64,000 bases of DNA from Microbacterium azadirachtae (GCF_000956505.1 NZ_JYIX01000035.1:124001-188000); one strand, 5' to 3'; positions 44,701-53,398 are shown, counted from the stretch's first letter. Notes: generated by a model not told the origin, from the letters alone. Numbers and translations: made by a program.

Positions 44701-45006
44701 CACGCCCAGCTGGCCGCGTATCAGCTCGCGGTCGAACAGGGGCAGGTCGAGGACGCGGATCCCGCCGCGCTCGCCGGCGCTCGCCTCGTGCTCGTCGCGC
44801 AGACCATCGGGCAGAGCCCCTACCGCGTCGCGCACCAGCACCGACTGGGCGATGACGCGCGGGCCGCCTTCCTGGAGCGCGTGGCCGAGGCCGGGCGCGG
44901 CATGGCCGCGTCGAGTTTCACGGCCCAGGTCGAGGCGCACTGCGCCGACACCCAGGTGCGGATCAGCCCGTGCCGTATCCACACGATCCCGGCGGTGAGC
45001 GCGTGA
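41782..45006 (+). CDS. adnA: AdnA-like ATP-dependent helicase/nuclease subunit
   Basis: 1,074 residues. SF1A (UvrD-like) helicase with Walker A GAPGTGKT at 27-34, motif II VVLIDDAQEL, and a C-terminal RecB-type nuclease domain (VVVVDLKTGKYEP, AQLAAYQLAVE). AdnA and AdnB form the double-strand-break resecting motor-nuclease of actinobacteria, in place of RecBCD/AddAB. Motif II is D-D-A-Q where SF1 motors have D-E, and the C-terminal C-x2-C-x5-C iron-sulfur motif is not visible; only C947-type isolated cysteines remain (EECGVNW, EAHCADT, ISPCRIH). ATG 41782 follows TAGCGT (41770-41775) by 6 nt. Overlaps adnB by four bases. Confidence 0.88.
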   Translation: MPAQPAPTAAQAAVIDAPSAAVGTVIGAPGTGKTHALVERIAALIESGLAPEQVLALTPNRQAATALRDRVGVRVRVATPGPLARSLGSFAFQLVRGTMVHAGQEPPALLTGADQDRIIADLLAGEVEDEGAGMRSRWPENLGAAVRSSRAFRSELRAFLAECTELGVTPAELERSERPAWRAVGSFALSYRSVLDRARAAHRDAADLLAEAAAILRAAEPEMLGPLGRLRVVLIDDAQELTAGGVALVAALRTRGIAVLAFGDPDISSGAFRGAGPELFASLVAMLGDVHVLDEAHRQDPPLTALTRTVVQTIGASGRIEHRRAPGSAAADAPGDALQAFIAPSPHEEHDLIARTLREWHLLHGIGWERMAVIAHDTRQVAALEAELAAREVPTRAAGVQRPLGSETVVRDIVGIVRLALAEPAERDPQLLAEALRTPFGGLDGVGLRRLRARLRHLELEAGGSAPARLLLRDGIAEPARLARLDTAEARVADRFGTVLHEVREARQRGETIHELLWRVWDSSRAADGRRLALAWQDAASSPSGAETARALDALVALFDAAKRSVERAPEKGPEAFIHDILDSEVPEDSLSAPERPATVTLMTPATALGTEFDAVVIAGAQDGVWPNVRLRGGLLETWRLGEAVAAARSGEPEHEHSTLDRRRAALHDELRLFVRALSRARHRLLVTAVDDDDQSPSAFFGFLPDPLPPQDRHAHPLTLRGLVAKHRRVLTTSTDQVARAEAAGQLRLLAEADVPGADPDEWFGVRPPSDERPLRDLETGSVPVSPSRLEAFEECGVNWVVSALGGDTVAPPSAGIGTIVHAAMEHVPDGDLEAMRRILDERWGELDFETPWIDAKERRRADLYLQRLHDYLVEVRREGGRVVSSEGGFRFAVDLAAEPAAHPVDAEKPAQQAVVSGYIDRVESYPAGGGEHEAARGRTWNTMADGAGGERVVVVDLKTGKYEPGTEALVAEHAQLAAYQLAVEQGQVEDADPAALAGARLVLVAQTIGQSPYRVAHQHRLGDDARAAFLERVAEAGRGMAASSFTAQVEAHCADTQVRISPCRIHTIPAVSA

Positions 45007-48000
45007 GCGGCGCGGGGGAGCAGGCCGTCGCAGACGCCTCGGTGGTGGATGACGGCGGGCTCGGCGCCTGGGAGGGCGGCCACGGCATCGCCGCCACCGA
45101 CATCTCGGCGGCCCTCGGGCTGCCCACGCCGACCCTGGCGCAGCAGCGGGTGATCGAGGCGCCTCCCACGCCGGCGCTCGTCGTCGCGGGTGCGGGCAGC
45201 GGCAAGACCGAGACCATGTCGGGCCGCGTGGTCTGGCTCGTCGCGAACGGGCTCGTCGCGCGGGACGAGATCCTCGGTCTCACCTTCACCCGCAAGGCCG
45301 CCGGCGAGCTCGCCGAGCGGATCGCGCTGCGCCTCGACCGCATCGACGAGTACGGCCATCGCGGCCTGCTGCCCCATCTTCCCGAGATCGTCCGCACCGG
45401 CGCGCTCGACCGGGTCTCCGCGGCGGCGACCCCCGCACAGCGCGCGGTCGTGCAGCGCGAGGTGCTGGACGAACTCGCCATGCGATTCGACACCGGCTGG
45501 GATCCGGCGGCGCCCCGCGCCGCGGAGGACCTCATCATCCGGCCCCGCGTGTCGACGTACAACGCGTTCGCGGACGGCATCGTGCGCGAGCACGCGGCGC
45601 ACATCGGACGGGATCCCGACTCCGCGATGCTCAGCCAGTCGGCGTCGTGGCTCATCGCCCGCGCCGTCGTGCTGCGCGCGGATCTTCCGGGGCTCGACGA
45701 GGTGGACCGCTCGCTGAACGGCGTGATCGACGCCGTCCAGCGCCTCGCGGGCGACGTGCTCGACCATCGCGTCGACCTGGAGGCGATGGTCCGCATCGCG
45801 GTCGAGCAGGCCCACGATTTCGAGCCCTATCGCGGCAACGCCGACGTGGCCAAGGCCGTGGAGAACCTCCGGACGATGCCGATCCTCGCGGATCTGGTCC
45901 GCGAGTACATCGCGGAGAAGGGGCGCCGCGGCGTCCTCGACTTCGCCGACCAGGTCGGCGGCGCGTTCGACATCGTGCAGGCGTCCTCCGACGTGCGCGC
46001 GGAGCTGCGCGCGCAGCACCGGGTCGTCCTGCTGGACGAGTACCAGGACACCTCCGTGATCCAGACCCGGTTCCTTGCCGCACTGTTCCGCGACGGCGCA
46101 GTGATGGCGGTGGGGGACCCGCACCAGTCCATCTACGGGTGGCGCGGCGCGAGCGCCGACAACCTGTACGCGTTCGGGCGCACCTTCGCCGCGGAGCGGA
46201 CCGCCGAGACGTACAGCCTGATGACCAGCTGGCGCAACGACGAGCGGATCCTCGACGTGGCCAACCGCCTGCTGCTCCCGCTCCAGCGCCCTGGGCTCGA
46301 CGTCCCGGCTCTCGAACCGCGTCCGGGATCCGGCGCGGGCCGGGTGCAGGTGCAGTACGGCGAGACCGCGGACGACGAGGCCGCGGCGGTCGCGACGTGG
46401 TTCGCCGAGCGCCGCGCCGCGCACGACGAGGCGCAGGCGGGACGCCCGCACGAGGCTCGTCAACATACCGGGGCGATCCTGTTCCGCTCCAAGCGGCACA
46501 TGCAGACGTTCGCGGGAGCCCTTGCCGCTCAGGGGATCCCGCACCGCATCCTCGGCCTCGGCGGGCTCCTGGCGACGCCCGAGGTCGTCGATGTGGTGTC
46601 GGCGCTGCGGGTGATCCACGATCCGACCGCGGGATCGGCGCTGATCCGCCTCCTCGTCGGGCCGCGCTTCGCGATCGGCGTCGCCGACATGGCAGCGCTG
46701 TACGATCTGGCGCGCGAGCTCGCCGTGCGGGACGGCTCGCTCGCGCCACTGACCGACGAGCTCAAGCAGCGCCTGCGCTCCTCGCGCGGCGCCGACGAGG
46801 CCGTCTCGATCGTCGATGCCGTCGACTTCGTGCGCTCCGCCCGCGACGACTACCGGCTGCTGGAGCGGATCAGCCCCACCGGCCGCGCGAGGCTGCGCGC
46901 GGCGGGCGAGATGCTGGAGCGACTGCGCCGTGCCGCGGGCCAGCCGATCCTCGAGCTCATCCGCACGATCGAGACGGAGCTGCGGCTGGACATCGAGCTC
47001 GCCGTGAACGAGACGCGAGGCCCGGCGAGGGTCGCGGCGACCCAGCTGCGCGCCTTCGGCGACGAGGTGCGAGCGTTCCTCGTCGCGGACGACCGCGGCA
47101 CGATCTCGAGCCTGCTCGCCTGGCTGGACAAGACCGAGATGACGGACGAGCTCATGCCCCGCACCGAGCCGCCGGAGCCCGGCGTGGTGCAGCTGCTCAC
47201 GATCCACGGTTCCAAGGGCCTGGAGTGGGACGCGGTTGCGGTGGTGCGGCTCGTCGAGGACGAGCTGCCGGGACGGATCTCCGACGCGCAGGGCTGGTTC
47301 GGGTTCGGGGTGGTGCCGTTCGCACTGCGCGGCGACTGCGACGCGCTGCCGCGGTTCACCTGGGATCCGCAATCGGCCGGGGACGCCGTCGGCGACGACC
47401 CCCGCAAGCGCGAGAAGGCGGCCCTCGACTCGCTCGCCGCGGGCGTCACCAAGGCCTACCCGCACGGCGGCGCGCTCCGCCGGTTCAAGGACGACTACCG
47501 CGACTACCAGCGCGCCGAGGAGCGCCGGCTCGCTTACGTGGCCGTCACCCGGGCGCGCACCGATCTGCTCCTGACCGGCTCGCACTGGTCAGGGCAGAAG
47601 AACATGCGCAAGCCCAGTCCCTACCTGCTGGATGCGATCGACGAGCTCGGCCTCGACCCCCTGCCCGGCCCGGAGTCCGAGGACAACCCGTACGAGGGCA
47701 CGGCCCGCACGAGCGTGTGGCCGATGGATCCGCTCGGCGGGCGCAGGGATCGGGTCGCGGGCGCGGCCGAGGACGTGCGCCGCGCGATGGCGGATCCGGA
47801 GACCCCGGCACCGAGCGAGGAGCTCGAGCGACTGCTCGCCGAGCGGGCGGCCCGCCAGCGCGGGACGATCGCCGACGCGCCCACGCGCGTACCCGCCTCA
47901 CGCTTCAAGGACTACGTCACCGACTACGGCGGCACGATCCGCACGATCGCCCGGCCCATGCCGGAACGCCCCTACCGGCAGACCCGGCTCGGCACGCTCT

Positions 48001-48566
48001 TCCACGCGTGGGTCGAGCACCGCTCGGGATCCGTCGGCGTCGGAACCTCTCTGGACGACGCGCTGTGGGATCTGGACGACGATCTCGCCTCGCTGTCCGG
48101 GGGAGAAGCGAGCCCTGCCGGCGTGGCAGGGGACGAGATCGCCCGCGCGGATGCCGAAGACCTCGCGCGCCTGCGGGAGATCTTCGAGCGCAGCGAATGG
48201 GCGTCGCTCCAGCCGATCGCCGTGGAGACCGAGATCGACTTCGCCCTGCCCGTCGGCGAGGGCGAGCCCGCGCGCATCGTGATCTGCAAGCTCGACGCCG
48301 TCTACCGGCGCGAGGACCGGGGCGGACGGATCGAGATCGTCGACTGGAAGACCGGCAGGCCCCCGGCGACCGCGGCCGAGCGCGAGGAGCGCATGCTGCA
48401 GCTGGCGCTGTACCGGCTCGCCTACCACCGCCGGTTCGGCGTGCCCCTGGACGAGATCGACGTGGCGCTGTTCTACGTCGCCGACGACCTCGTGCTGCGG
48501 GGCGACGTCGTCTACTCGGAGGAGGCGCTGGTCCAGCGCTGGAACGCGGCTCGCGCCGCGCGGTGA
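45003..48566 (+). CDS. adnB: AdnB-like ATP-dependent helicase/nuclease subunit
   Basis: 1,187 residues. Walker A VVAGAGSGKTETM, motif II LLDEYQDTS with an intact Glu, motif III GDPHQSIYGWRGA, motif V/VI region IHGSKGLEWDAV and YVAVTRARTDL, then a C-terminal RecB nuclease with IEIVDWKTGRPP. This is the main motor subunit by analogy with mycobacterial AdnB. GTG 45003 overlaps the adnA stop (GTGA). The last 55 bp overlap, on the opposite strand, the 3' end of the next gene. Confidence 0.92.
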   Translation: MSGAGEQAVADASVVDDGGLGAWEGGHGIAATDISAALGLPTPTLAQQRVIEAPPTPALVVAGAGSGKTETMSGRVVWLVANGLVARDEILGLTFTRKAAGELAERIALRLDRIDEYGHRGLLPHLPEIVRTGALDRVSAAATPAQRAVVQREVLDELAMRFDTGWDPAAPRAAEDLIIRPRVSTYNAFADGIVREHAAHIGRDPDSAMLSQSASWLIARAVVLRADLPGLDEVDRSLNGVIDAVQRLAGDVLDHRVDLEAMVRIAVEQAHDFEPYRGNADVAKAVENLRTMPILADLVREYIAEKGRRGVLDFADQVGGAFDIVQASSDVRAELRAQHRVVLLDEYQDTSVIQTRFLAALFRDGAVMAVGDPHQSIYGWRGASADNLYAFGRTFAAERTAETYSLMTSWRNDERILDVANRLLLPLQRPGLDVPALEPRPGSGAGRVQVQYGETADDEAAAVATWFAERRAAHDEAQAGRPHEARQHTGAILFRSKRHMQTFAGALAAQGIPHRILGLGGLLATPEVVDVVSALRVIHDPTAGSALIRLLVGPRFAIGVADMAALYDLARELAVRDGSLAPLTDELKQRLRSSRGADEAVSIVDAVDFVRSARDDYRLLERISPTGRARLRAAGEMLERLRRAAGQPILELIRTIETELRLDIELAVNETRGPARVAATQLRAFGDEVRAFLVADDRGTISSLLAWLDKTEMTDELMPRTEPPEPGVVQLLTIHGSKGLEWDAVAVVRLVEDELPGRISDAQGWFGFGVVPFALRGDCDALPRFTWDPQSAGDAVGDDPRKREKAALDSLAAGVTKAYPHGGALRRFKDDYRDYQRAEERRLAYVAVTRARTDLLLTGSHWSGQKNMRKPSPYLLDAIDELGLDPLPGPESEDNPYEGTARTSVWPMDPLGGRRDRVAGAAEDVRRAMADPETPAPSEELERLLAERAARQRGTIADAPTRVPASRFKDYVTDYGGTIRTIARPMPERPYRQTRLGTLFHAWVEHRSGSVGVGTSLDDALWDLDDDLASLSGGEASPAGVAGDEIARADAEDLARLREIFERSEWASLQPIAVETEIDFALPVGEGEPARIVICKLDAVYRREDRGGRIEIVDWKTGRPPATAAEREERMLQLALYRLAYHRRFGVPLDEIDVALFYVADDLVLRGDVVYSEEALVQRWNAARAAR

Positions 48567-49942
48567 GCCTCGGCGACGTCGGGGTCGGAGCCCGCGATGC
48601 CGCCCTCGCTCGGCAGCAGCGTGCCGGGGCGCGCCGGGCGATCCTCGTCCTCATCCTCGTCCGGGAGGCTGCCGCGAGGGTCGCTGTCGGTGGAGGAGAA
48701 GGACTCGCGCAGGTCGCCGAGATCCTCGGTGGCGTTCGGATCCAGGTCCGGGATCGCACCGGTCGCCGTCAGATCCTCCCGCGCGGCATCGTCCGCTGCA
48801 GGATCCTGCTCGCCCTGCTCCGAGGCCTCGGCCTCGGAGCGAGTGCCGCCGCGCGGCCCGAAGGCGGAGGTGTCGTCCATCGAGATCCCGGCGAACGCGC
48901 TCGCGTCGTAGGTGTCGGTCTGCATCGAGGTGTCGATCCTGGTCGCGCCTGTGGCGGGTACGCGGTCCAGGGCGGACATCGCCTCGTCCACGCCGGCGCC
49001 GGCTCCCGCGCGCGGGGCCAGGTCGTCGTGGACACCGTCGGCGAGGGCGTCCAGCAGCTGTGCGGCGTCGTCGACGATGTCCGCGCGGTGCGTGTCGTGC
49101 CCGTGCAGCAGCCAGCGCGCCAGCTCGAGCTCGGCGAGCAGACGCGCCCGCGGGGAGAGACCTTCGTCGGGGGCGCGCAGCGTCGCCGACGCGTAGGCGT
49201 CGAGCACGTCGGAGCGCGCGTCGGCAGCCATGGTCAGCCAGGCGAGGTCGACGGCGGGGTCGCCGATCGACAGTGCATGCCAGCCCACGACGCCGGTGAC
49301 CCGGGGGCCGCGCTCGTCGTCGTCCGCGAACAGGAAAGACTCCGCATGCGCGCCACCCAGAGTGACTGCGGATTCGAAGCGCCACAGGTCGTCGGCCTCG
49401 ACGGCCTCGCGCCAGCGGACCGTGAGACGCGCCGAGACTCGTCCGGTCGAGGCGGCCCGATCGATGAGGACGCGTACGTCCTCGCGGGCCTCGGCCGGCG
49501 TCCGCTCGGCCAGGCCGGCGTTGCGCACGACGGAGACGGGCAGCGCGTGCACGCCGGCGATCGCCTTGCCGATCGCGACGGCGGCGCCGGGGCCGGACGG
49601 CACGTCCGCGGCGTCGATCTGGAAGCCGGGCAACAGCGTGGTGACCAGGGCGCGCGTGTCTCCGACGCGTCCGTCGCCGAGGTGCTCCGGTGCGGCGAAG
49701 CGCAGCATCGAGCGCGCGCCGGGCGTGAGCGCGCGCAGCGCCAGGCTCTCCTTGGCGAGTTCGGAGGCGGTCTCGTCGTCGTTCGACGCGCGGATCGCGA
49801 CCTCGGTGCCGTCGGCCAGCGTCGCCACGGCGGAGTCGAAACGGGCGTCGCCGTCGGACGAGAGGGCACGGGCGCCGACGACATCGGCTCCGGGCACCGC
49901 CGCCGTGACCGCCGCGGCTAGAGTGAAGGGTGAGCGAGCCAT
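48512..49942 (-). CDS. APH/choline-kinase-fold pseudokinase with acidic tail
   Basis: 476 residues. Residues 1-290 follow the aminoglycoside/macrolide phosphotransferase fold, but the catalytic HGDxxxxN loop is replaced by LGGAHAES at 195-202 and the metal-binding Asp of the GviDw motif is G220 (VVGWHAL), while the downstream GDPAVDLAW motif is kept. So the phosphotransfer residues are gone. A 170-residue tail rich in Asp, Glu and Ser follows. ATG 49942 has TACCCT (complement of 49949-49954) and a 6-nt spacer. It lies between adnB and nudC, the place held by Rv3200c in M. tuberculosis. Probably a ligand-binding or regulatory protein. Confidence 0.78.
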   Translation of the reverse strand: MARSPFTLAAAVTAAVPGADVVGARALSSDGDARFDSAVATLADGTEVAIRASNDDETASELAKESLALRALTPGARSMLRFAAPEHLGDGRVGDTRALVTTLLPGFQIDAADVPSGPGAAVAIGKAIAGVHALPVSVVRNAGLAERTPAEAREDVRVLIDRAASTGRVSARLTVRWREAVEADDLWRFESAVTLGGAHAESFLFADDDERGPRVTGVVGWHALSIGDPAVDLAWLTMAADARSDVLDAYASATLRAPDEGLSPRARLLAELELARWLLHGHDTHRADIVDDAAQLLDALADGVHDDLAPRAGAGAGVDEAMSALDRVPATGATRIDTSMQTDTYDASAFAGISMDDTSAFGPRGGTRSEAEASEQGEQDPAADDAAREDLTATGAIPDLDPNATEDLGDLRESFSSTDSDPRGSLPDEDEDEDRPARPGTLLPSEGGIAGSDPDVAEAHRAARAAFQRWTSASSE

Positions 49943-50010
49943 GTCACCAGGGTAGGTCGAGCCTCGTCCGCACAGGGCCCGCCACGCCTGTGAGAAGGGG
50001 AGTCGAGACC

Positions 50011-50919
50011 GTGCCGGAGACCATCCCCGAACCGAACGCCGACGAAGCCACCGTCCTCGACAGGGCCGCGGAATGGCGCGTCGATCCCCAGACGATCGAC
50101 CGGCTCCGCGCCGACGCCCGCACCGGAGTGCTCGTCGTGCGCGAGCGCCGCGTGCCCCTGGGCGACGGCCTGATCGTCCTGCACGCGGGGGACCCGGTGC
50201 TCGCCCGCACCCGTGAGTGGGCGCTCCTCGGACGCCGTCCGGACGGCACCGGTCTGCTCCTCGCGCTGCAGGATCCCGAGGACGACACGGATGCGGACGG
50301 ATCCTGGGCGCCGCGCTGGAGCGACCTGCGCGAGGCGCTTCCCGTGGTCGACGCAGCCGATGCCGAGCTGGTCGTCGCCGCGATCGCCCTGGCGGGCTGG
50401 TTGCGGGACGCGGCCTTCTGCCCCGCATGCGGGAACCCGGCCGAGCTGCGGCAGAGCGGCTGGTCCCGGCACTGCGGATCCTGCGGGCGCGAGCATTTCC
50501 CGCGTACCGACCCCGCCGTGATCGTGGCCGTGCAGAGCGTCGACGGCGAACGCCTGCTGCTCGGAGCCAACGCGCAGTGGAAGGGGCGTTTCTACTCCTG
50601 CTTCGCCGGATTCGTCGAGGCGGGGGAGTCGCTGGAGACCACGGTGCACCGCGAGCTGTTCGAGGAGGCTGGGGTGCGCCTGCGCGCCCTGGAGTACTTC
50701 TCCTCGCAGCCGTGGCCGTTCCCGCGCTCGCTCATGGTCGGCTTCCACGCCACCGCCCTGGACGAGGACGAGGTGCACGGCGACGGCGAGGAGATCATCG
50801 ACGTGCGCTGGCTCACCCGCGCCGAGATCGGATCCGCTCTCGCCGGGAACGGCCCCGTCGGTCTCCCGGGCGAGGCCTCCATCGCGCACCGCCTCATCGT
50901 CGACTGGTATCGACGGTGA
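50011..50919 (+). CDS. nudC: NAD(+)/NADH diphosphatase
   Basis: 302 residues. Zinc ribbon FCPACGN...HCGSCG (four Cys) followed by a Nudix box (GFVEAGESLETTVHRELFEE) and the NudC signature SQPWPFPRS. It hydrolyses NAD(H) to NMN(H) and AMP and removes NAD caps from RNA. GTG 50011 is used because AAGGGGAG stands 9 nt upstream; GTG 49990 in the same frame is the alternative. Stop overlaps uvrD2. Confidence 0.95.
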   Translation: MPETIPEPNADEATVLDRAAEWRVDPQTIDRLRADARTGVLVVRERRVPLGDGLIVLHAGDPVLARTREWALLGRRPDGTGLLLALQDPEDDTDADGSWAPRWSDLREALPVVDAADAELVVAAIALAGWLRDAAFCPACGNPAELRQSGWSRHCGSCGREHFPRTDPAVIVAVQSVDGERLLLGANAQWKGRFYSCFAGFVEAGESLETTVHRELFEEAGVRLRALEYFSSQPWPFPRSLMVGFHATALDEDEVHGDGEEIIDVRWLTRAEIGSALAGNGPVGLPGEASIAHRLIVDWYRR

Positions 50920-52643
50920 GCGCGCTCGACGGCCTCGACGAACGCCAGCGTGAAGCCGCGTCCGTGCTGCGCGGACCGGTGGCGGTGCTGGCCGGCGCCG
51001 GCACCGGCAAGACCCGCGTGATCACGCACCGGATCGCGCACGGCGTGGAGACCGGCGCGTACACGCCCTCACGTGTCATGGCCGTGACGTTCACCGCGAA
51101 GGCCGCGGGGGAGCTGCGCGGACGCCTGCGTGCGCTCGGCGTGCAGGGCGTCGCGGCGCGCACCTTCCACGCCGCCGCCCTCTCCCAGCTCGGTTTCTTC
51201 TGGCCGCAGCTGGCCGGATCCCCGGCTCCTGCGATCGTGGACAACAAGGTGCGGCTGCTCGCCCAGGCCGCGGATATGCTGCGCCTCCGGCCCGACACGG
51301 CGACGCTGCGCGACCTGGCCTCGGCGATCGAGTGGCGCAAGGTATCCATGATGTCGATCGAGGAGGCGGCCCGACGAGGGCGGTCGATCGGGCGTCTGGA
51401 TGCCGGGCAGGTGGCCGAGCTCTCCGGCGCCTACGAGACGCTGAAGGACGACCGGCATCAGCTCGACTTCGAGGACGTGCTGCTCGCGTGCGCGGGCATG
51501 CTCGAGGCGGAGCCCAGGGTCGCCGCCGCCGTGCACGAGCAGTACCGGCACTTCACCGTCGACGAGTTCCAGGACGTCTCGCCCCTGCAGCACCGCCTGC
51601 TCGAGCTGTGGCTCGGTGAGCGCGGAGACCTGTGCGTGGTCGGGGACGCCTCGCAGACCATCTACTCCTTCGCCGGCGCCGACCAGCACTACCTGCTCGA
51701 CTTCGAGCGCCGCCATGCGGATGCGACCGTCGTGCGGCTCGAGACCAACTACCGCTCGGCCGCGGGCGTGCTGGGGGTCGCGAACGCGCTCATGAAGGGC
51801 CGTCCCGGCGCGCTCGAACTCGTGCCCGCCGCTGCTGCGGCCGTCGCGGAGCCGCCCGCCGTCGCCGTGCCGGATCCGGTCGTGGTGGCATTCGACGACG
51901 ACGCGGAGGAGGCCAGAGGAGTCGCCGCGGCGATCGCCGCGCGCATCTCCGCCGGCGTGCCGCCCGAGGAGATCGCGGTGCTCTACCGCGCCCATTCGCA
52001 ATCGGCGGCCGTGCTGCAGGCGCTCGCCGGGGCCGGGGTCGCCGCCACGGTGCTGGGCGGCAAGCGCTTCTTCGACCTGCCGGAGGTGCGCCAGGCCGTG
52101 CAGGCGCTGCGCGCCTCCGCCGTCGCCCCGCAGCAGCACTCCTTCCTCGGCGCCGTGCGCGACGTGCTGCGCGGGCTCGGCTACACGGACGATCCGCCCG
52201 AGGCTGGGGGCGCGCTGCGCGACGCCTGGGAGGCTCGTCGCGCGGTGCTGCGCCTCGCCGAGGACGCGCCAACGGGCACGACCATGCGCGCCTTCGCCGA
52301 CGACCTCTTCGCGCGCGCCAAGGATCAGCACGAGCCCGTGCTGCGGACCGTGACCCTGTCGACGCTGCACGCCGCGAAGGGCCTGGAGTGGCCGCACGTC
52401 TACCTCATCGGCTGTTCGGAGGGCCTGCTGCCGATCTCGTATGCGACCGGCTTCGAGCAGATCGACGAGGAGCGGCGGCTGGCCTATGTCGGCGTCACGC
52501 GGGCCGCGACAACGCTGACGATGTCGTGGTCCAGAGACGTCGATCGTGCAGGACGACGTCCGTCGCGCTTCCTTGCGGAGATCGGCAGAGGCAGTCTGAG
52601 TGAAATCCGGCCGTCCGCGATGATCGTCGCCCCTCAGAGCTGA
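50916..52643 (+). CDS. uvrD2: UvrD2-like SF1 DNA helicase
   Basis: 575 residues. Walker A LAGAGTGKT at 25-33, motif II TVDEFQDVS, motif III VGDASQTIYSFAGAD, motif VI YVGVTRA. Mycobacterial UvrD2 has an HRDC domain and a zinc module after the motor; this protein ends soon after motif VI and lacks HRDC. GTG 50916 overlaps the nudC stop (GTGA). Its last 149 bp are also coding on the opposite strand. Confidence 0.92.
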   Translation: MSALDGLDERQREAASVLRGPVAVLAGAGTGKTRVITHRIAHGVETGAYTPSRVMAVTFTAKAAGELRGRLRALGVQGVAARTFHAAALSQLGFFWPQLAGSPAPAIVDNKVRLLAQAADMLRLRPDTATLRDLASAIEWRKVSMMSIEEAARRGRSIGRLDAGQVAELSGAYETLKDDRHQLDFEDVLLACAGMLEAEPRVAAAVHEQYRHFTVDEFQDVSPLQHRLLELWLGERGDLCVVGDASQTIYSFAGADQHYLLDFERRHADATVVRLETNYRSAAGVLGVANALMKGRPGALELVPAAAAAVAEPPAVAVPDPVVVAFDDDAEEARGVAAAIAARISAGVPPEEIAVLYRAHSQSAAVLQALAGAGVAATVLGGKRFFDLPEVRQAVQALRASAVAPQQHSFLGAVRDVLRGLGYTDDPPEAGGALRDAWEARRAVLRLAEDAPTGTTMRAFADDLFARAKDQHEPVLRTVTLSTLHAAKGLEWPHVYLIGCSEGLLPISYATGFEQIDEERRLAYVGVTRAATTLTMSWSRDVDRAGRRPSRFLAEIGRGSLSEIRPSAMIVAPQS

Positions 52644-53334
52644 TCCGGATCATCCGGCCCGATCCGTCTCGCACCGCCTCGCGTCGTGCCGCGAGCAGCT
52701 CAGCGATCGCCTGCGCGGCGGCCGCGATCCCGCCCAGCGGGATGCGGCCGGGATCCCGCTCGAGCAGCTGCACGTGCAGTGCCGCCCACGCCGGGTCGCG
52801 GTCGCGATCGTGGGAGTCACGGCAGGACAGGCACGGTGTGCGCCCCGGCGTCACCAGGGGGCCGACGGTCGATCCGCCCGCGTCGAAGGCCACGGGCAGG
52901 TGCGCCCTGTCCGCGGACAGCAGGGTCGTGGCGTCCCGCGCGGGCACGGCCCCGTGCCGGACGAGCACCGCGACCGCATCGTAGCCGACCACGACGTCGA
53001 CACCGTGATCGGCGAGCGCCTCCTCGAGCCGGAGCAGCGTGCGGGCACCGACGACGGGCGACGGCACCAGGCGCGCCGAGTGCCGGGGGAGCACCTCGAC
53101 GAGCACGGGAGCGAGCTGAGCGCGCAGCCGGCGGGCGGCGGGCAGCGGGGCGCCGATCCCGTGCGCGACCACTTCGAAGGTGCGAGCGGGGATCCCTCGT
53201 GCGAGTTCGTGGAGCATGCGAGGGATCCAGGGCGCCCCGACGGGCAGCGTCAGCACAGGGTCGGCTCCGAGCTGCACGGTGTCGGCGTCGCGCCACAGCA
53301 CGGGGTGCGCGGGGTCGAGTCGGATCGTGGGCAT
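52495..53334 (-). CDS. Orphan TOMM cyclodehydratase-like protein
   Basis: 279 residues. DPAHPVLWRDADTVQLG at the start, and TPCLSCRDSHDRDRDPAW with a C-x2-C, match the partner-protein half of the ThiF/cyclodehydratase family found near uvrD2 in actinobacteria. In antibiotic clusters such proteins present a leader peptide to a YcaO enzyme; no YcaO or precursor peptide is nearby. The last 49 residues are encoded opposite uvrD2 and end with a C-x-C; they may be read-through rather than fold. Function unknown. Confidence 0.7.
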   Translation of the reverse strand: MPTIRLDPAHPVLWRDADTVQLGADPVLTLPVGAPWIPRMLHELARGIPARTFEVVAHGIGAPLPAARRLRAQLAPVLVEVLPRHSARLVPSPVVGARTLLRLEEALADHGVDVVVGYDAVAVLVRHGAVPARDATTLLSADRAHLPVAFDAGGSTVGPLVTPGRTPCLSCRDSHDRDRDPAWAALHVQLLERDPGRIPLGGIAAAAQAIAELLAARREAVRDGSGRMIRISSEGRRSSRTAGFHSDCLCRSPQGSATDVVLHDRRLWTTTSSALSRPA

Positions 53335-53398
53335 GCCCGATCATGACCGGATCCGCGCCCCGCTCGGGAGCAGGATGCGAAAACGGTGGAGAACTCGC

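Noticed and set aside
44820..47585. Very long open frames antisense to adnA/adnB and other large genes (for example 42046-44982, 44820-47585 and 56219-58684 on the minus strand)
   Set aside because: They mirror high-GC coding genes, have His/Arg/Asp-rich sequence without domains, and no ribosome or leaderless start signal.
45647..49921. A 1,424-codon open frame on the plus strand inside and beyond adnB
   Set aside because: Out-of-frame shadow of adnB that continues antisense to the pseudokinase gene; composition is Arg/Ala-rich and matches no family.
48512..49942. Annotation as an aminoglycoside or macrolide resistance phosphotransferase
   Set aside because: Catalytic and metal-binding residues are missing and the locus is a conserved repair neighbourhood, so a resistance role is not supported.
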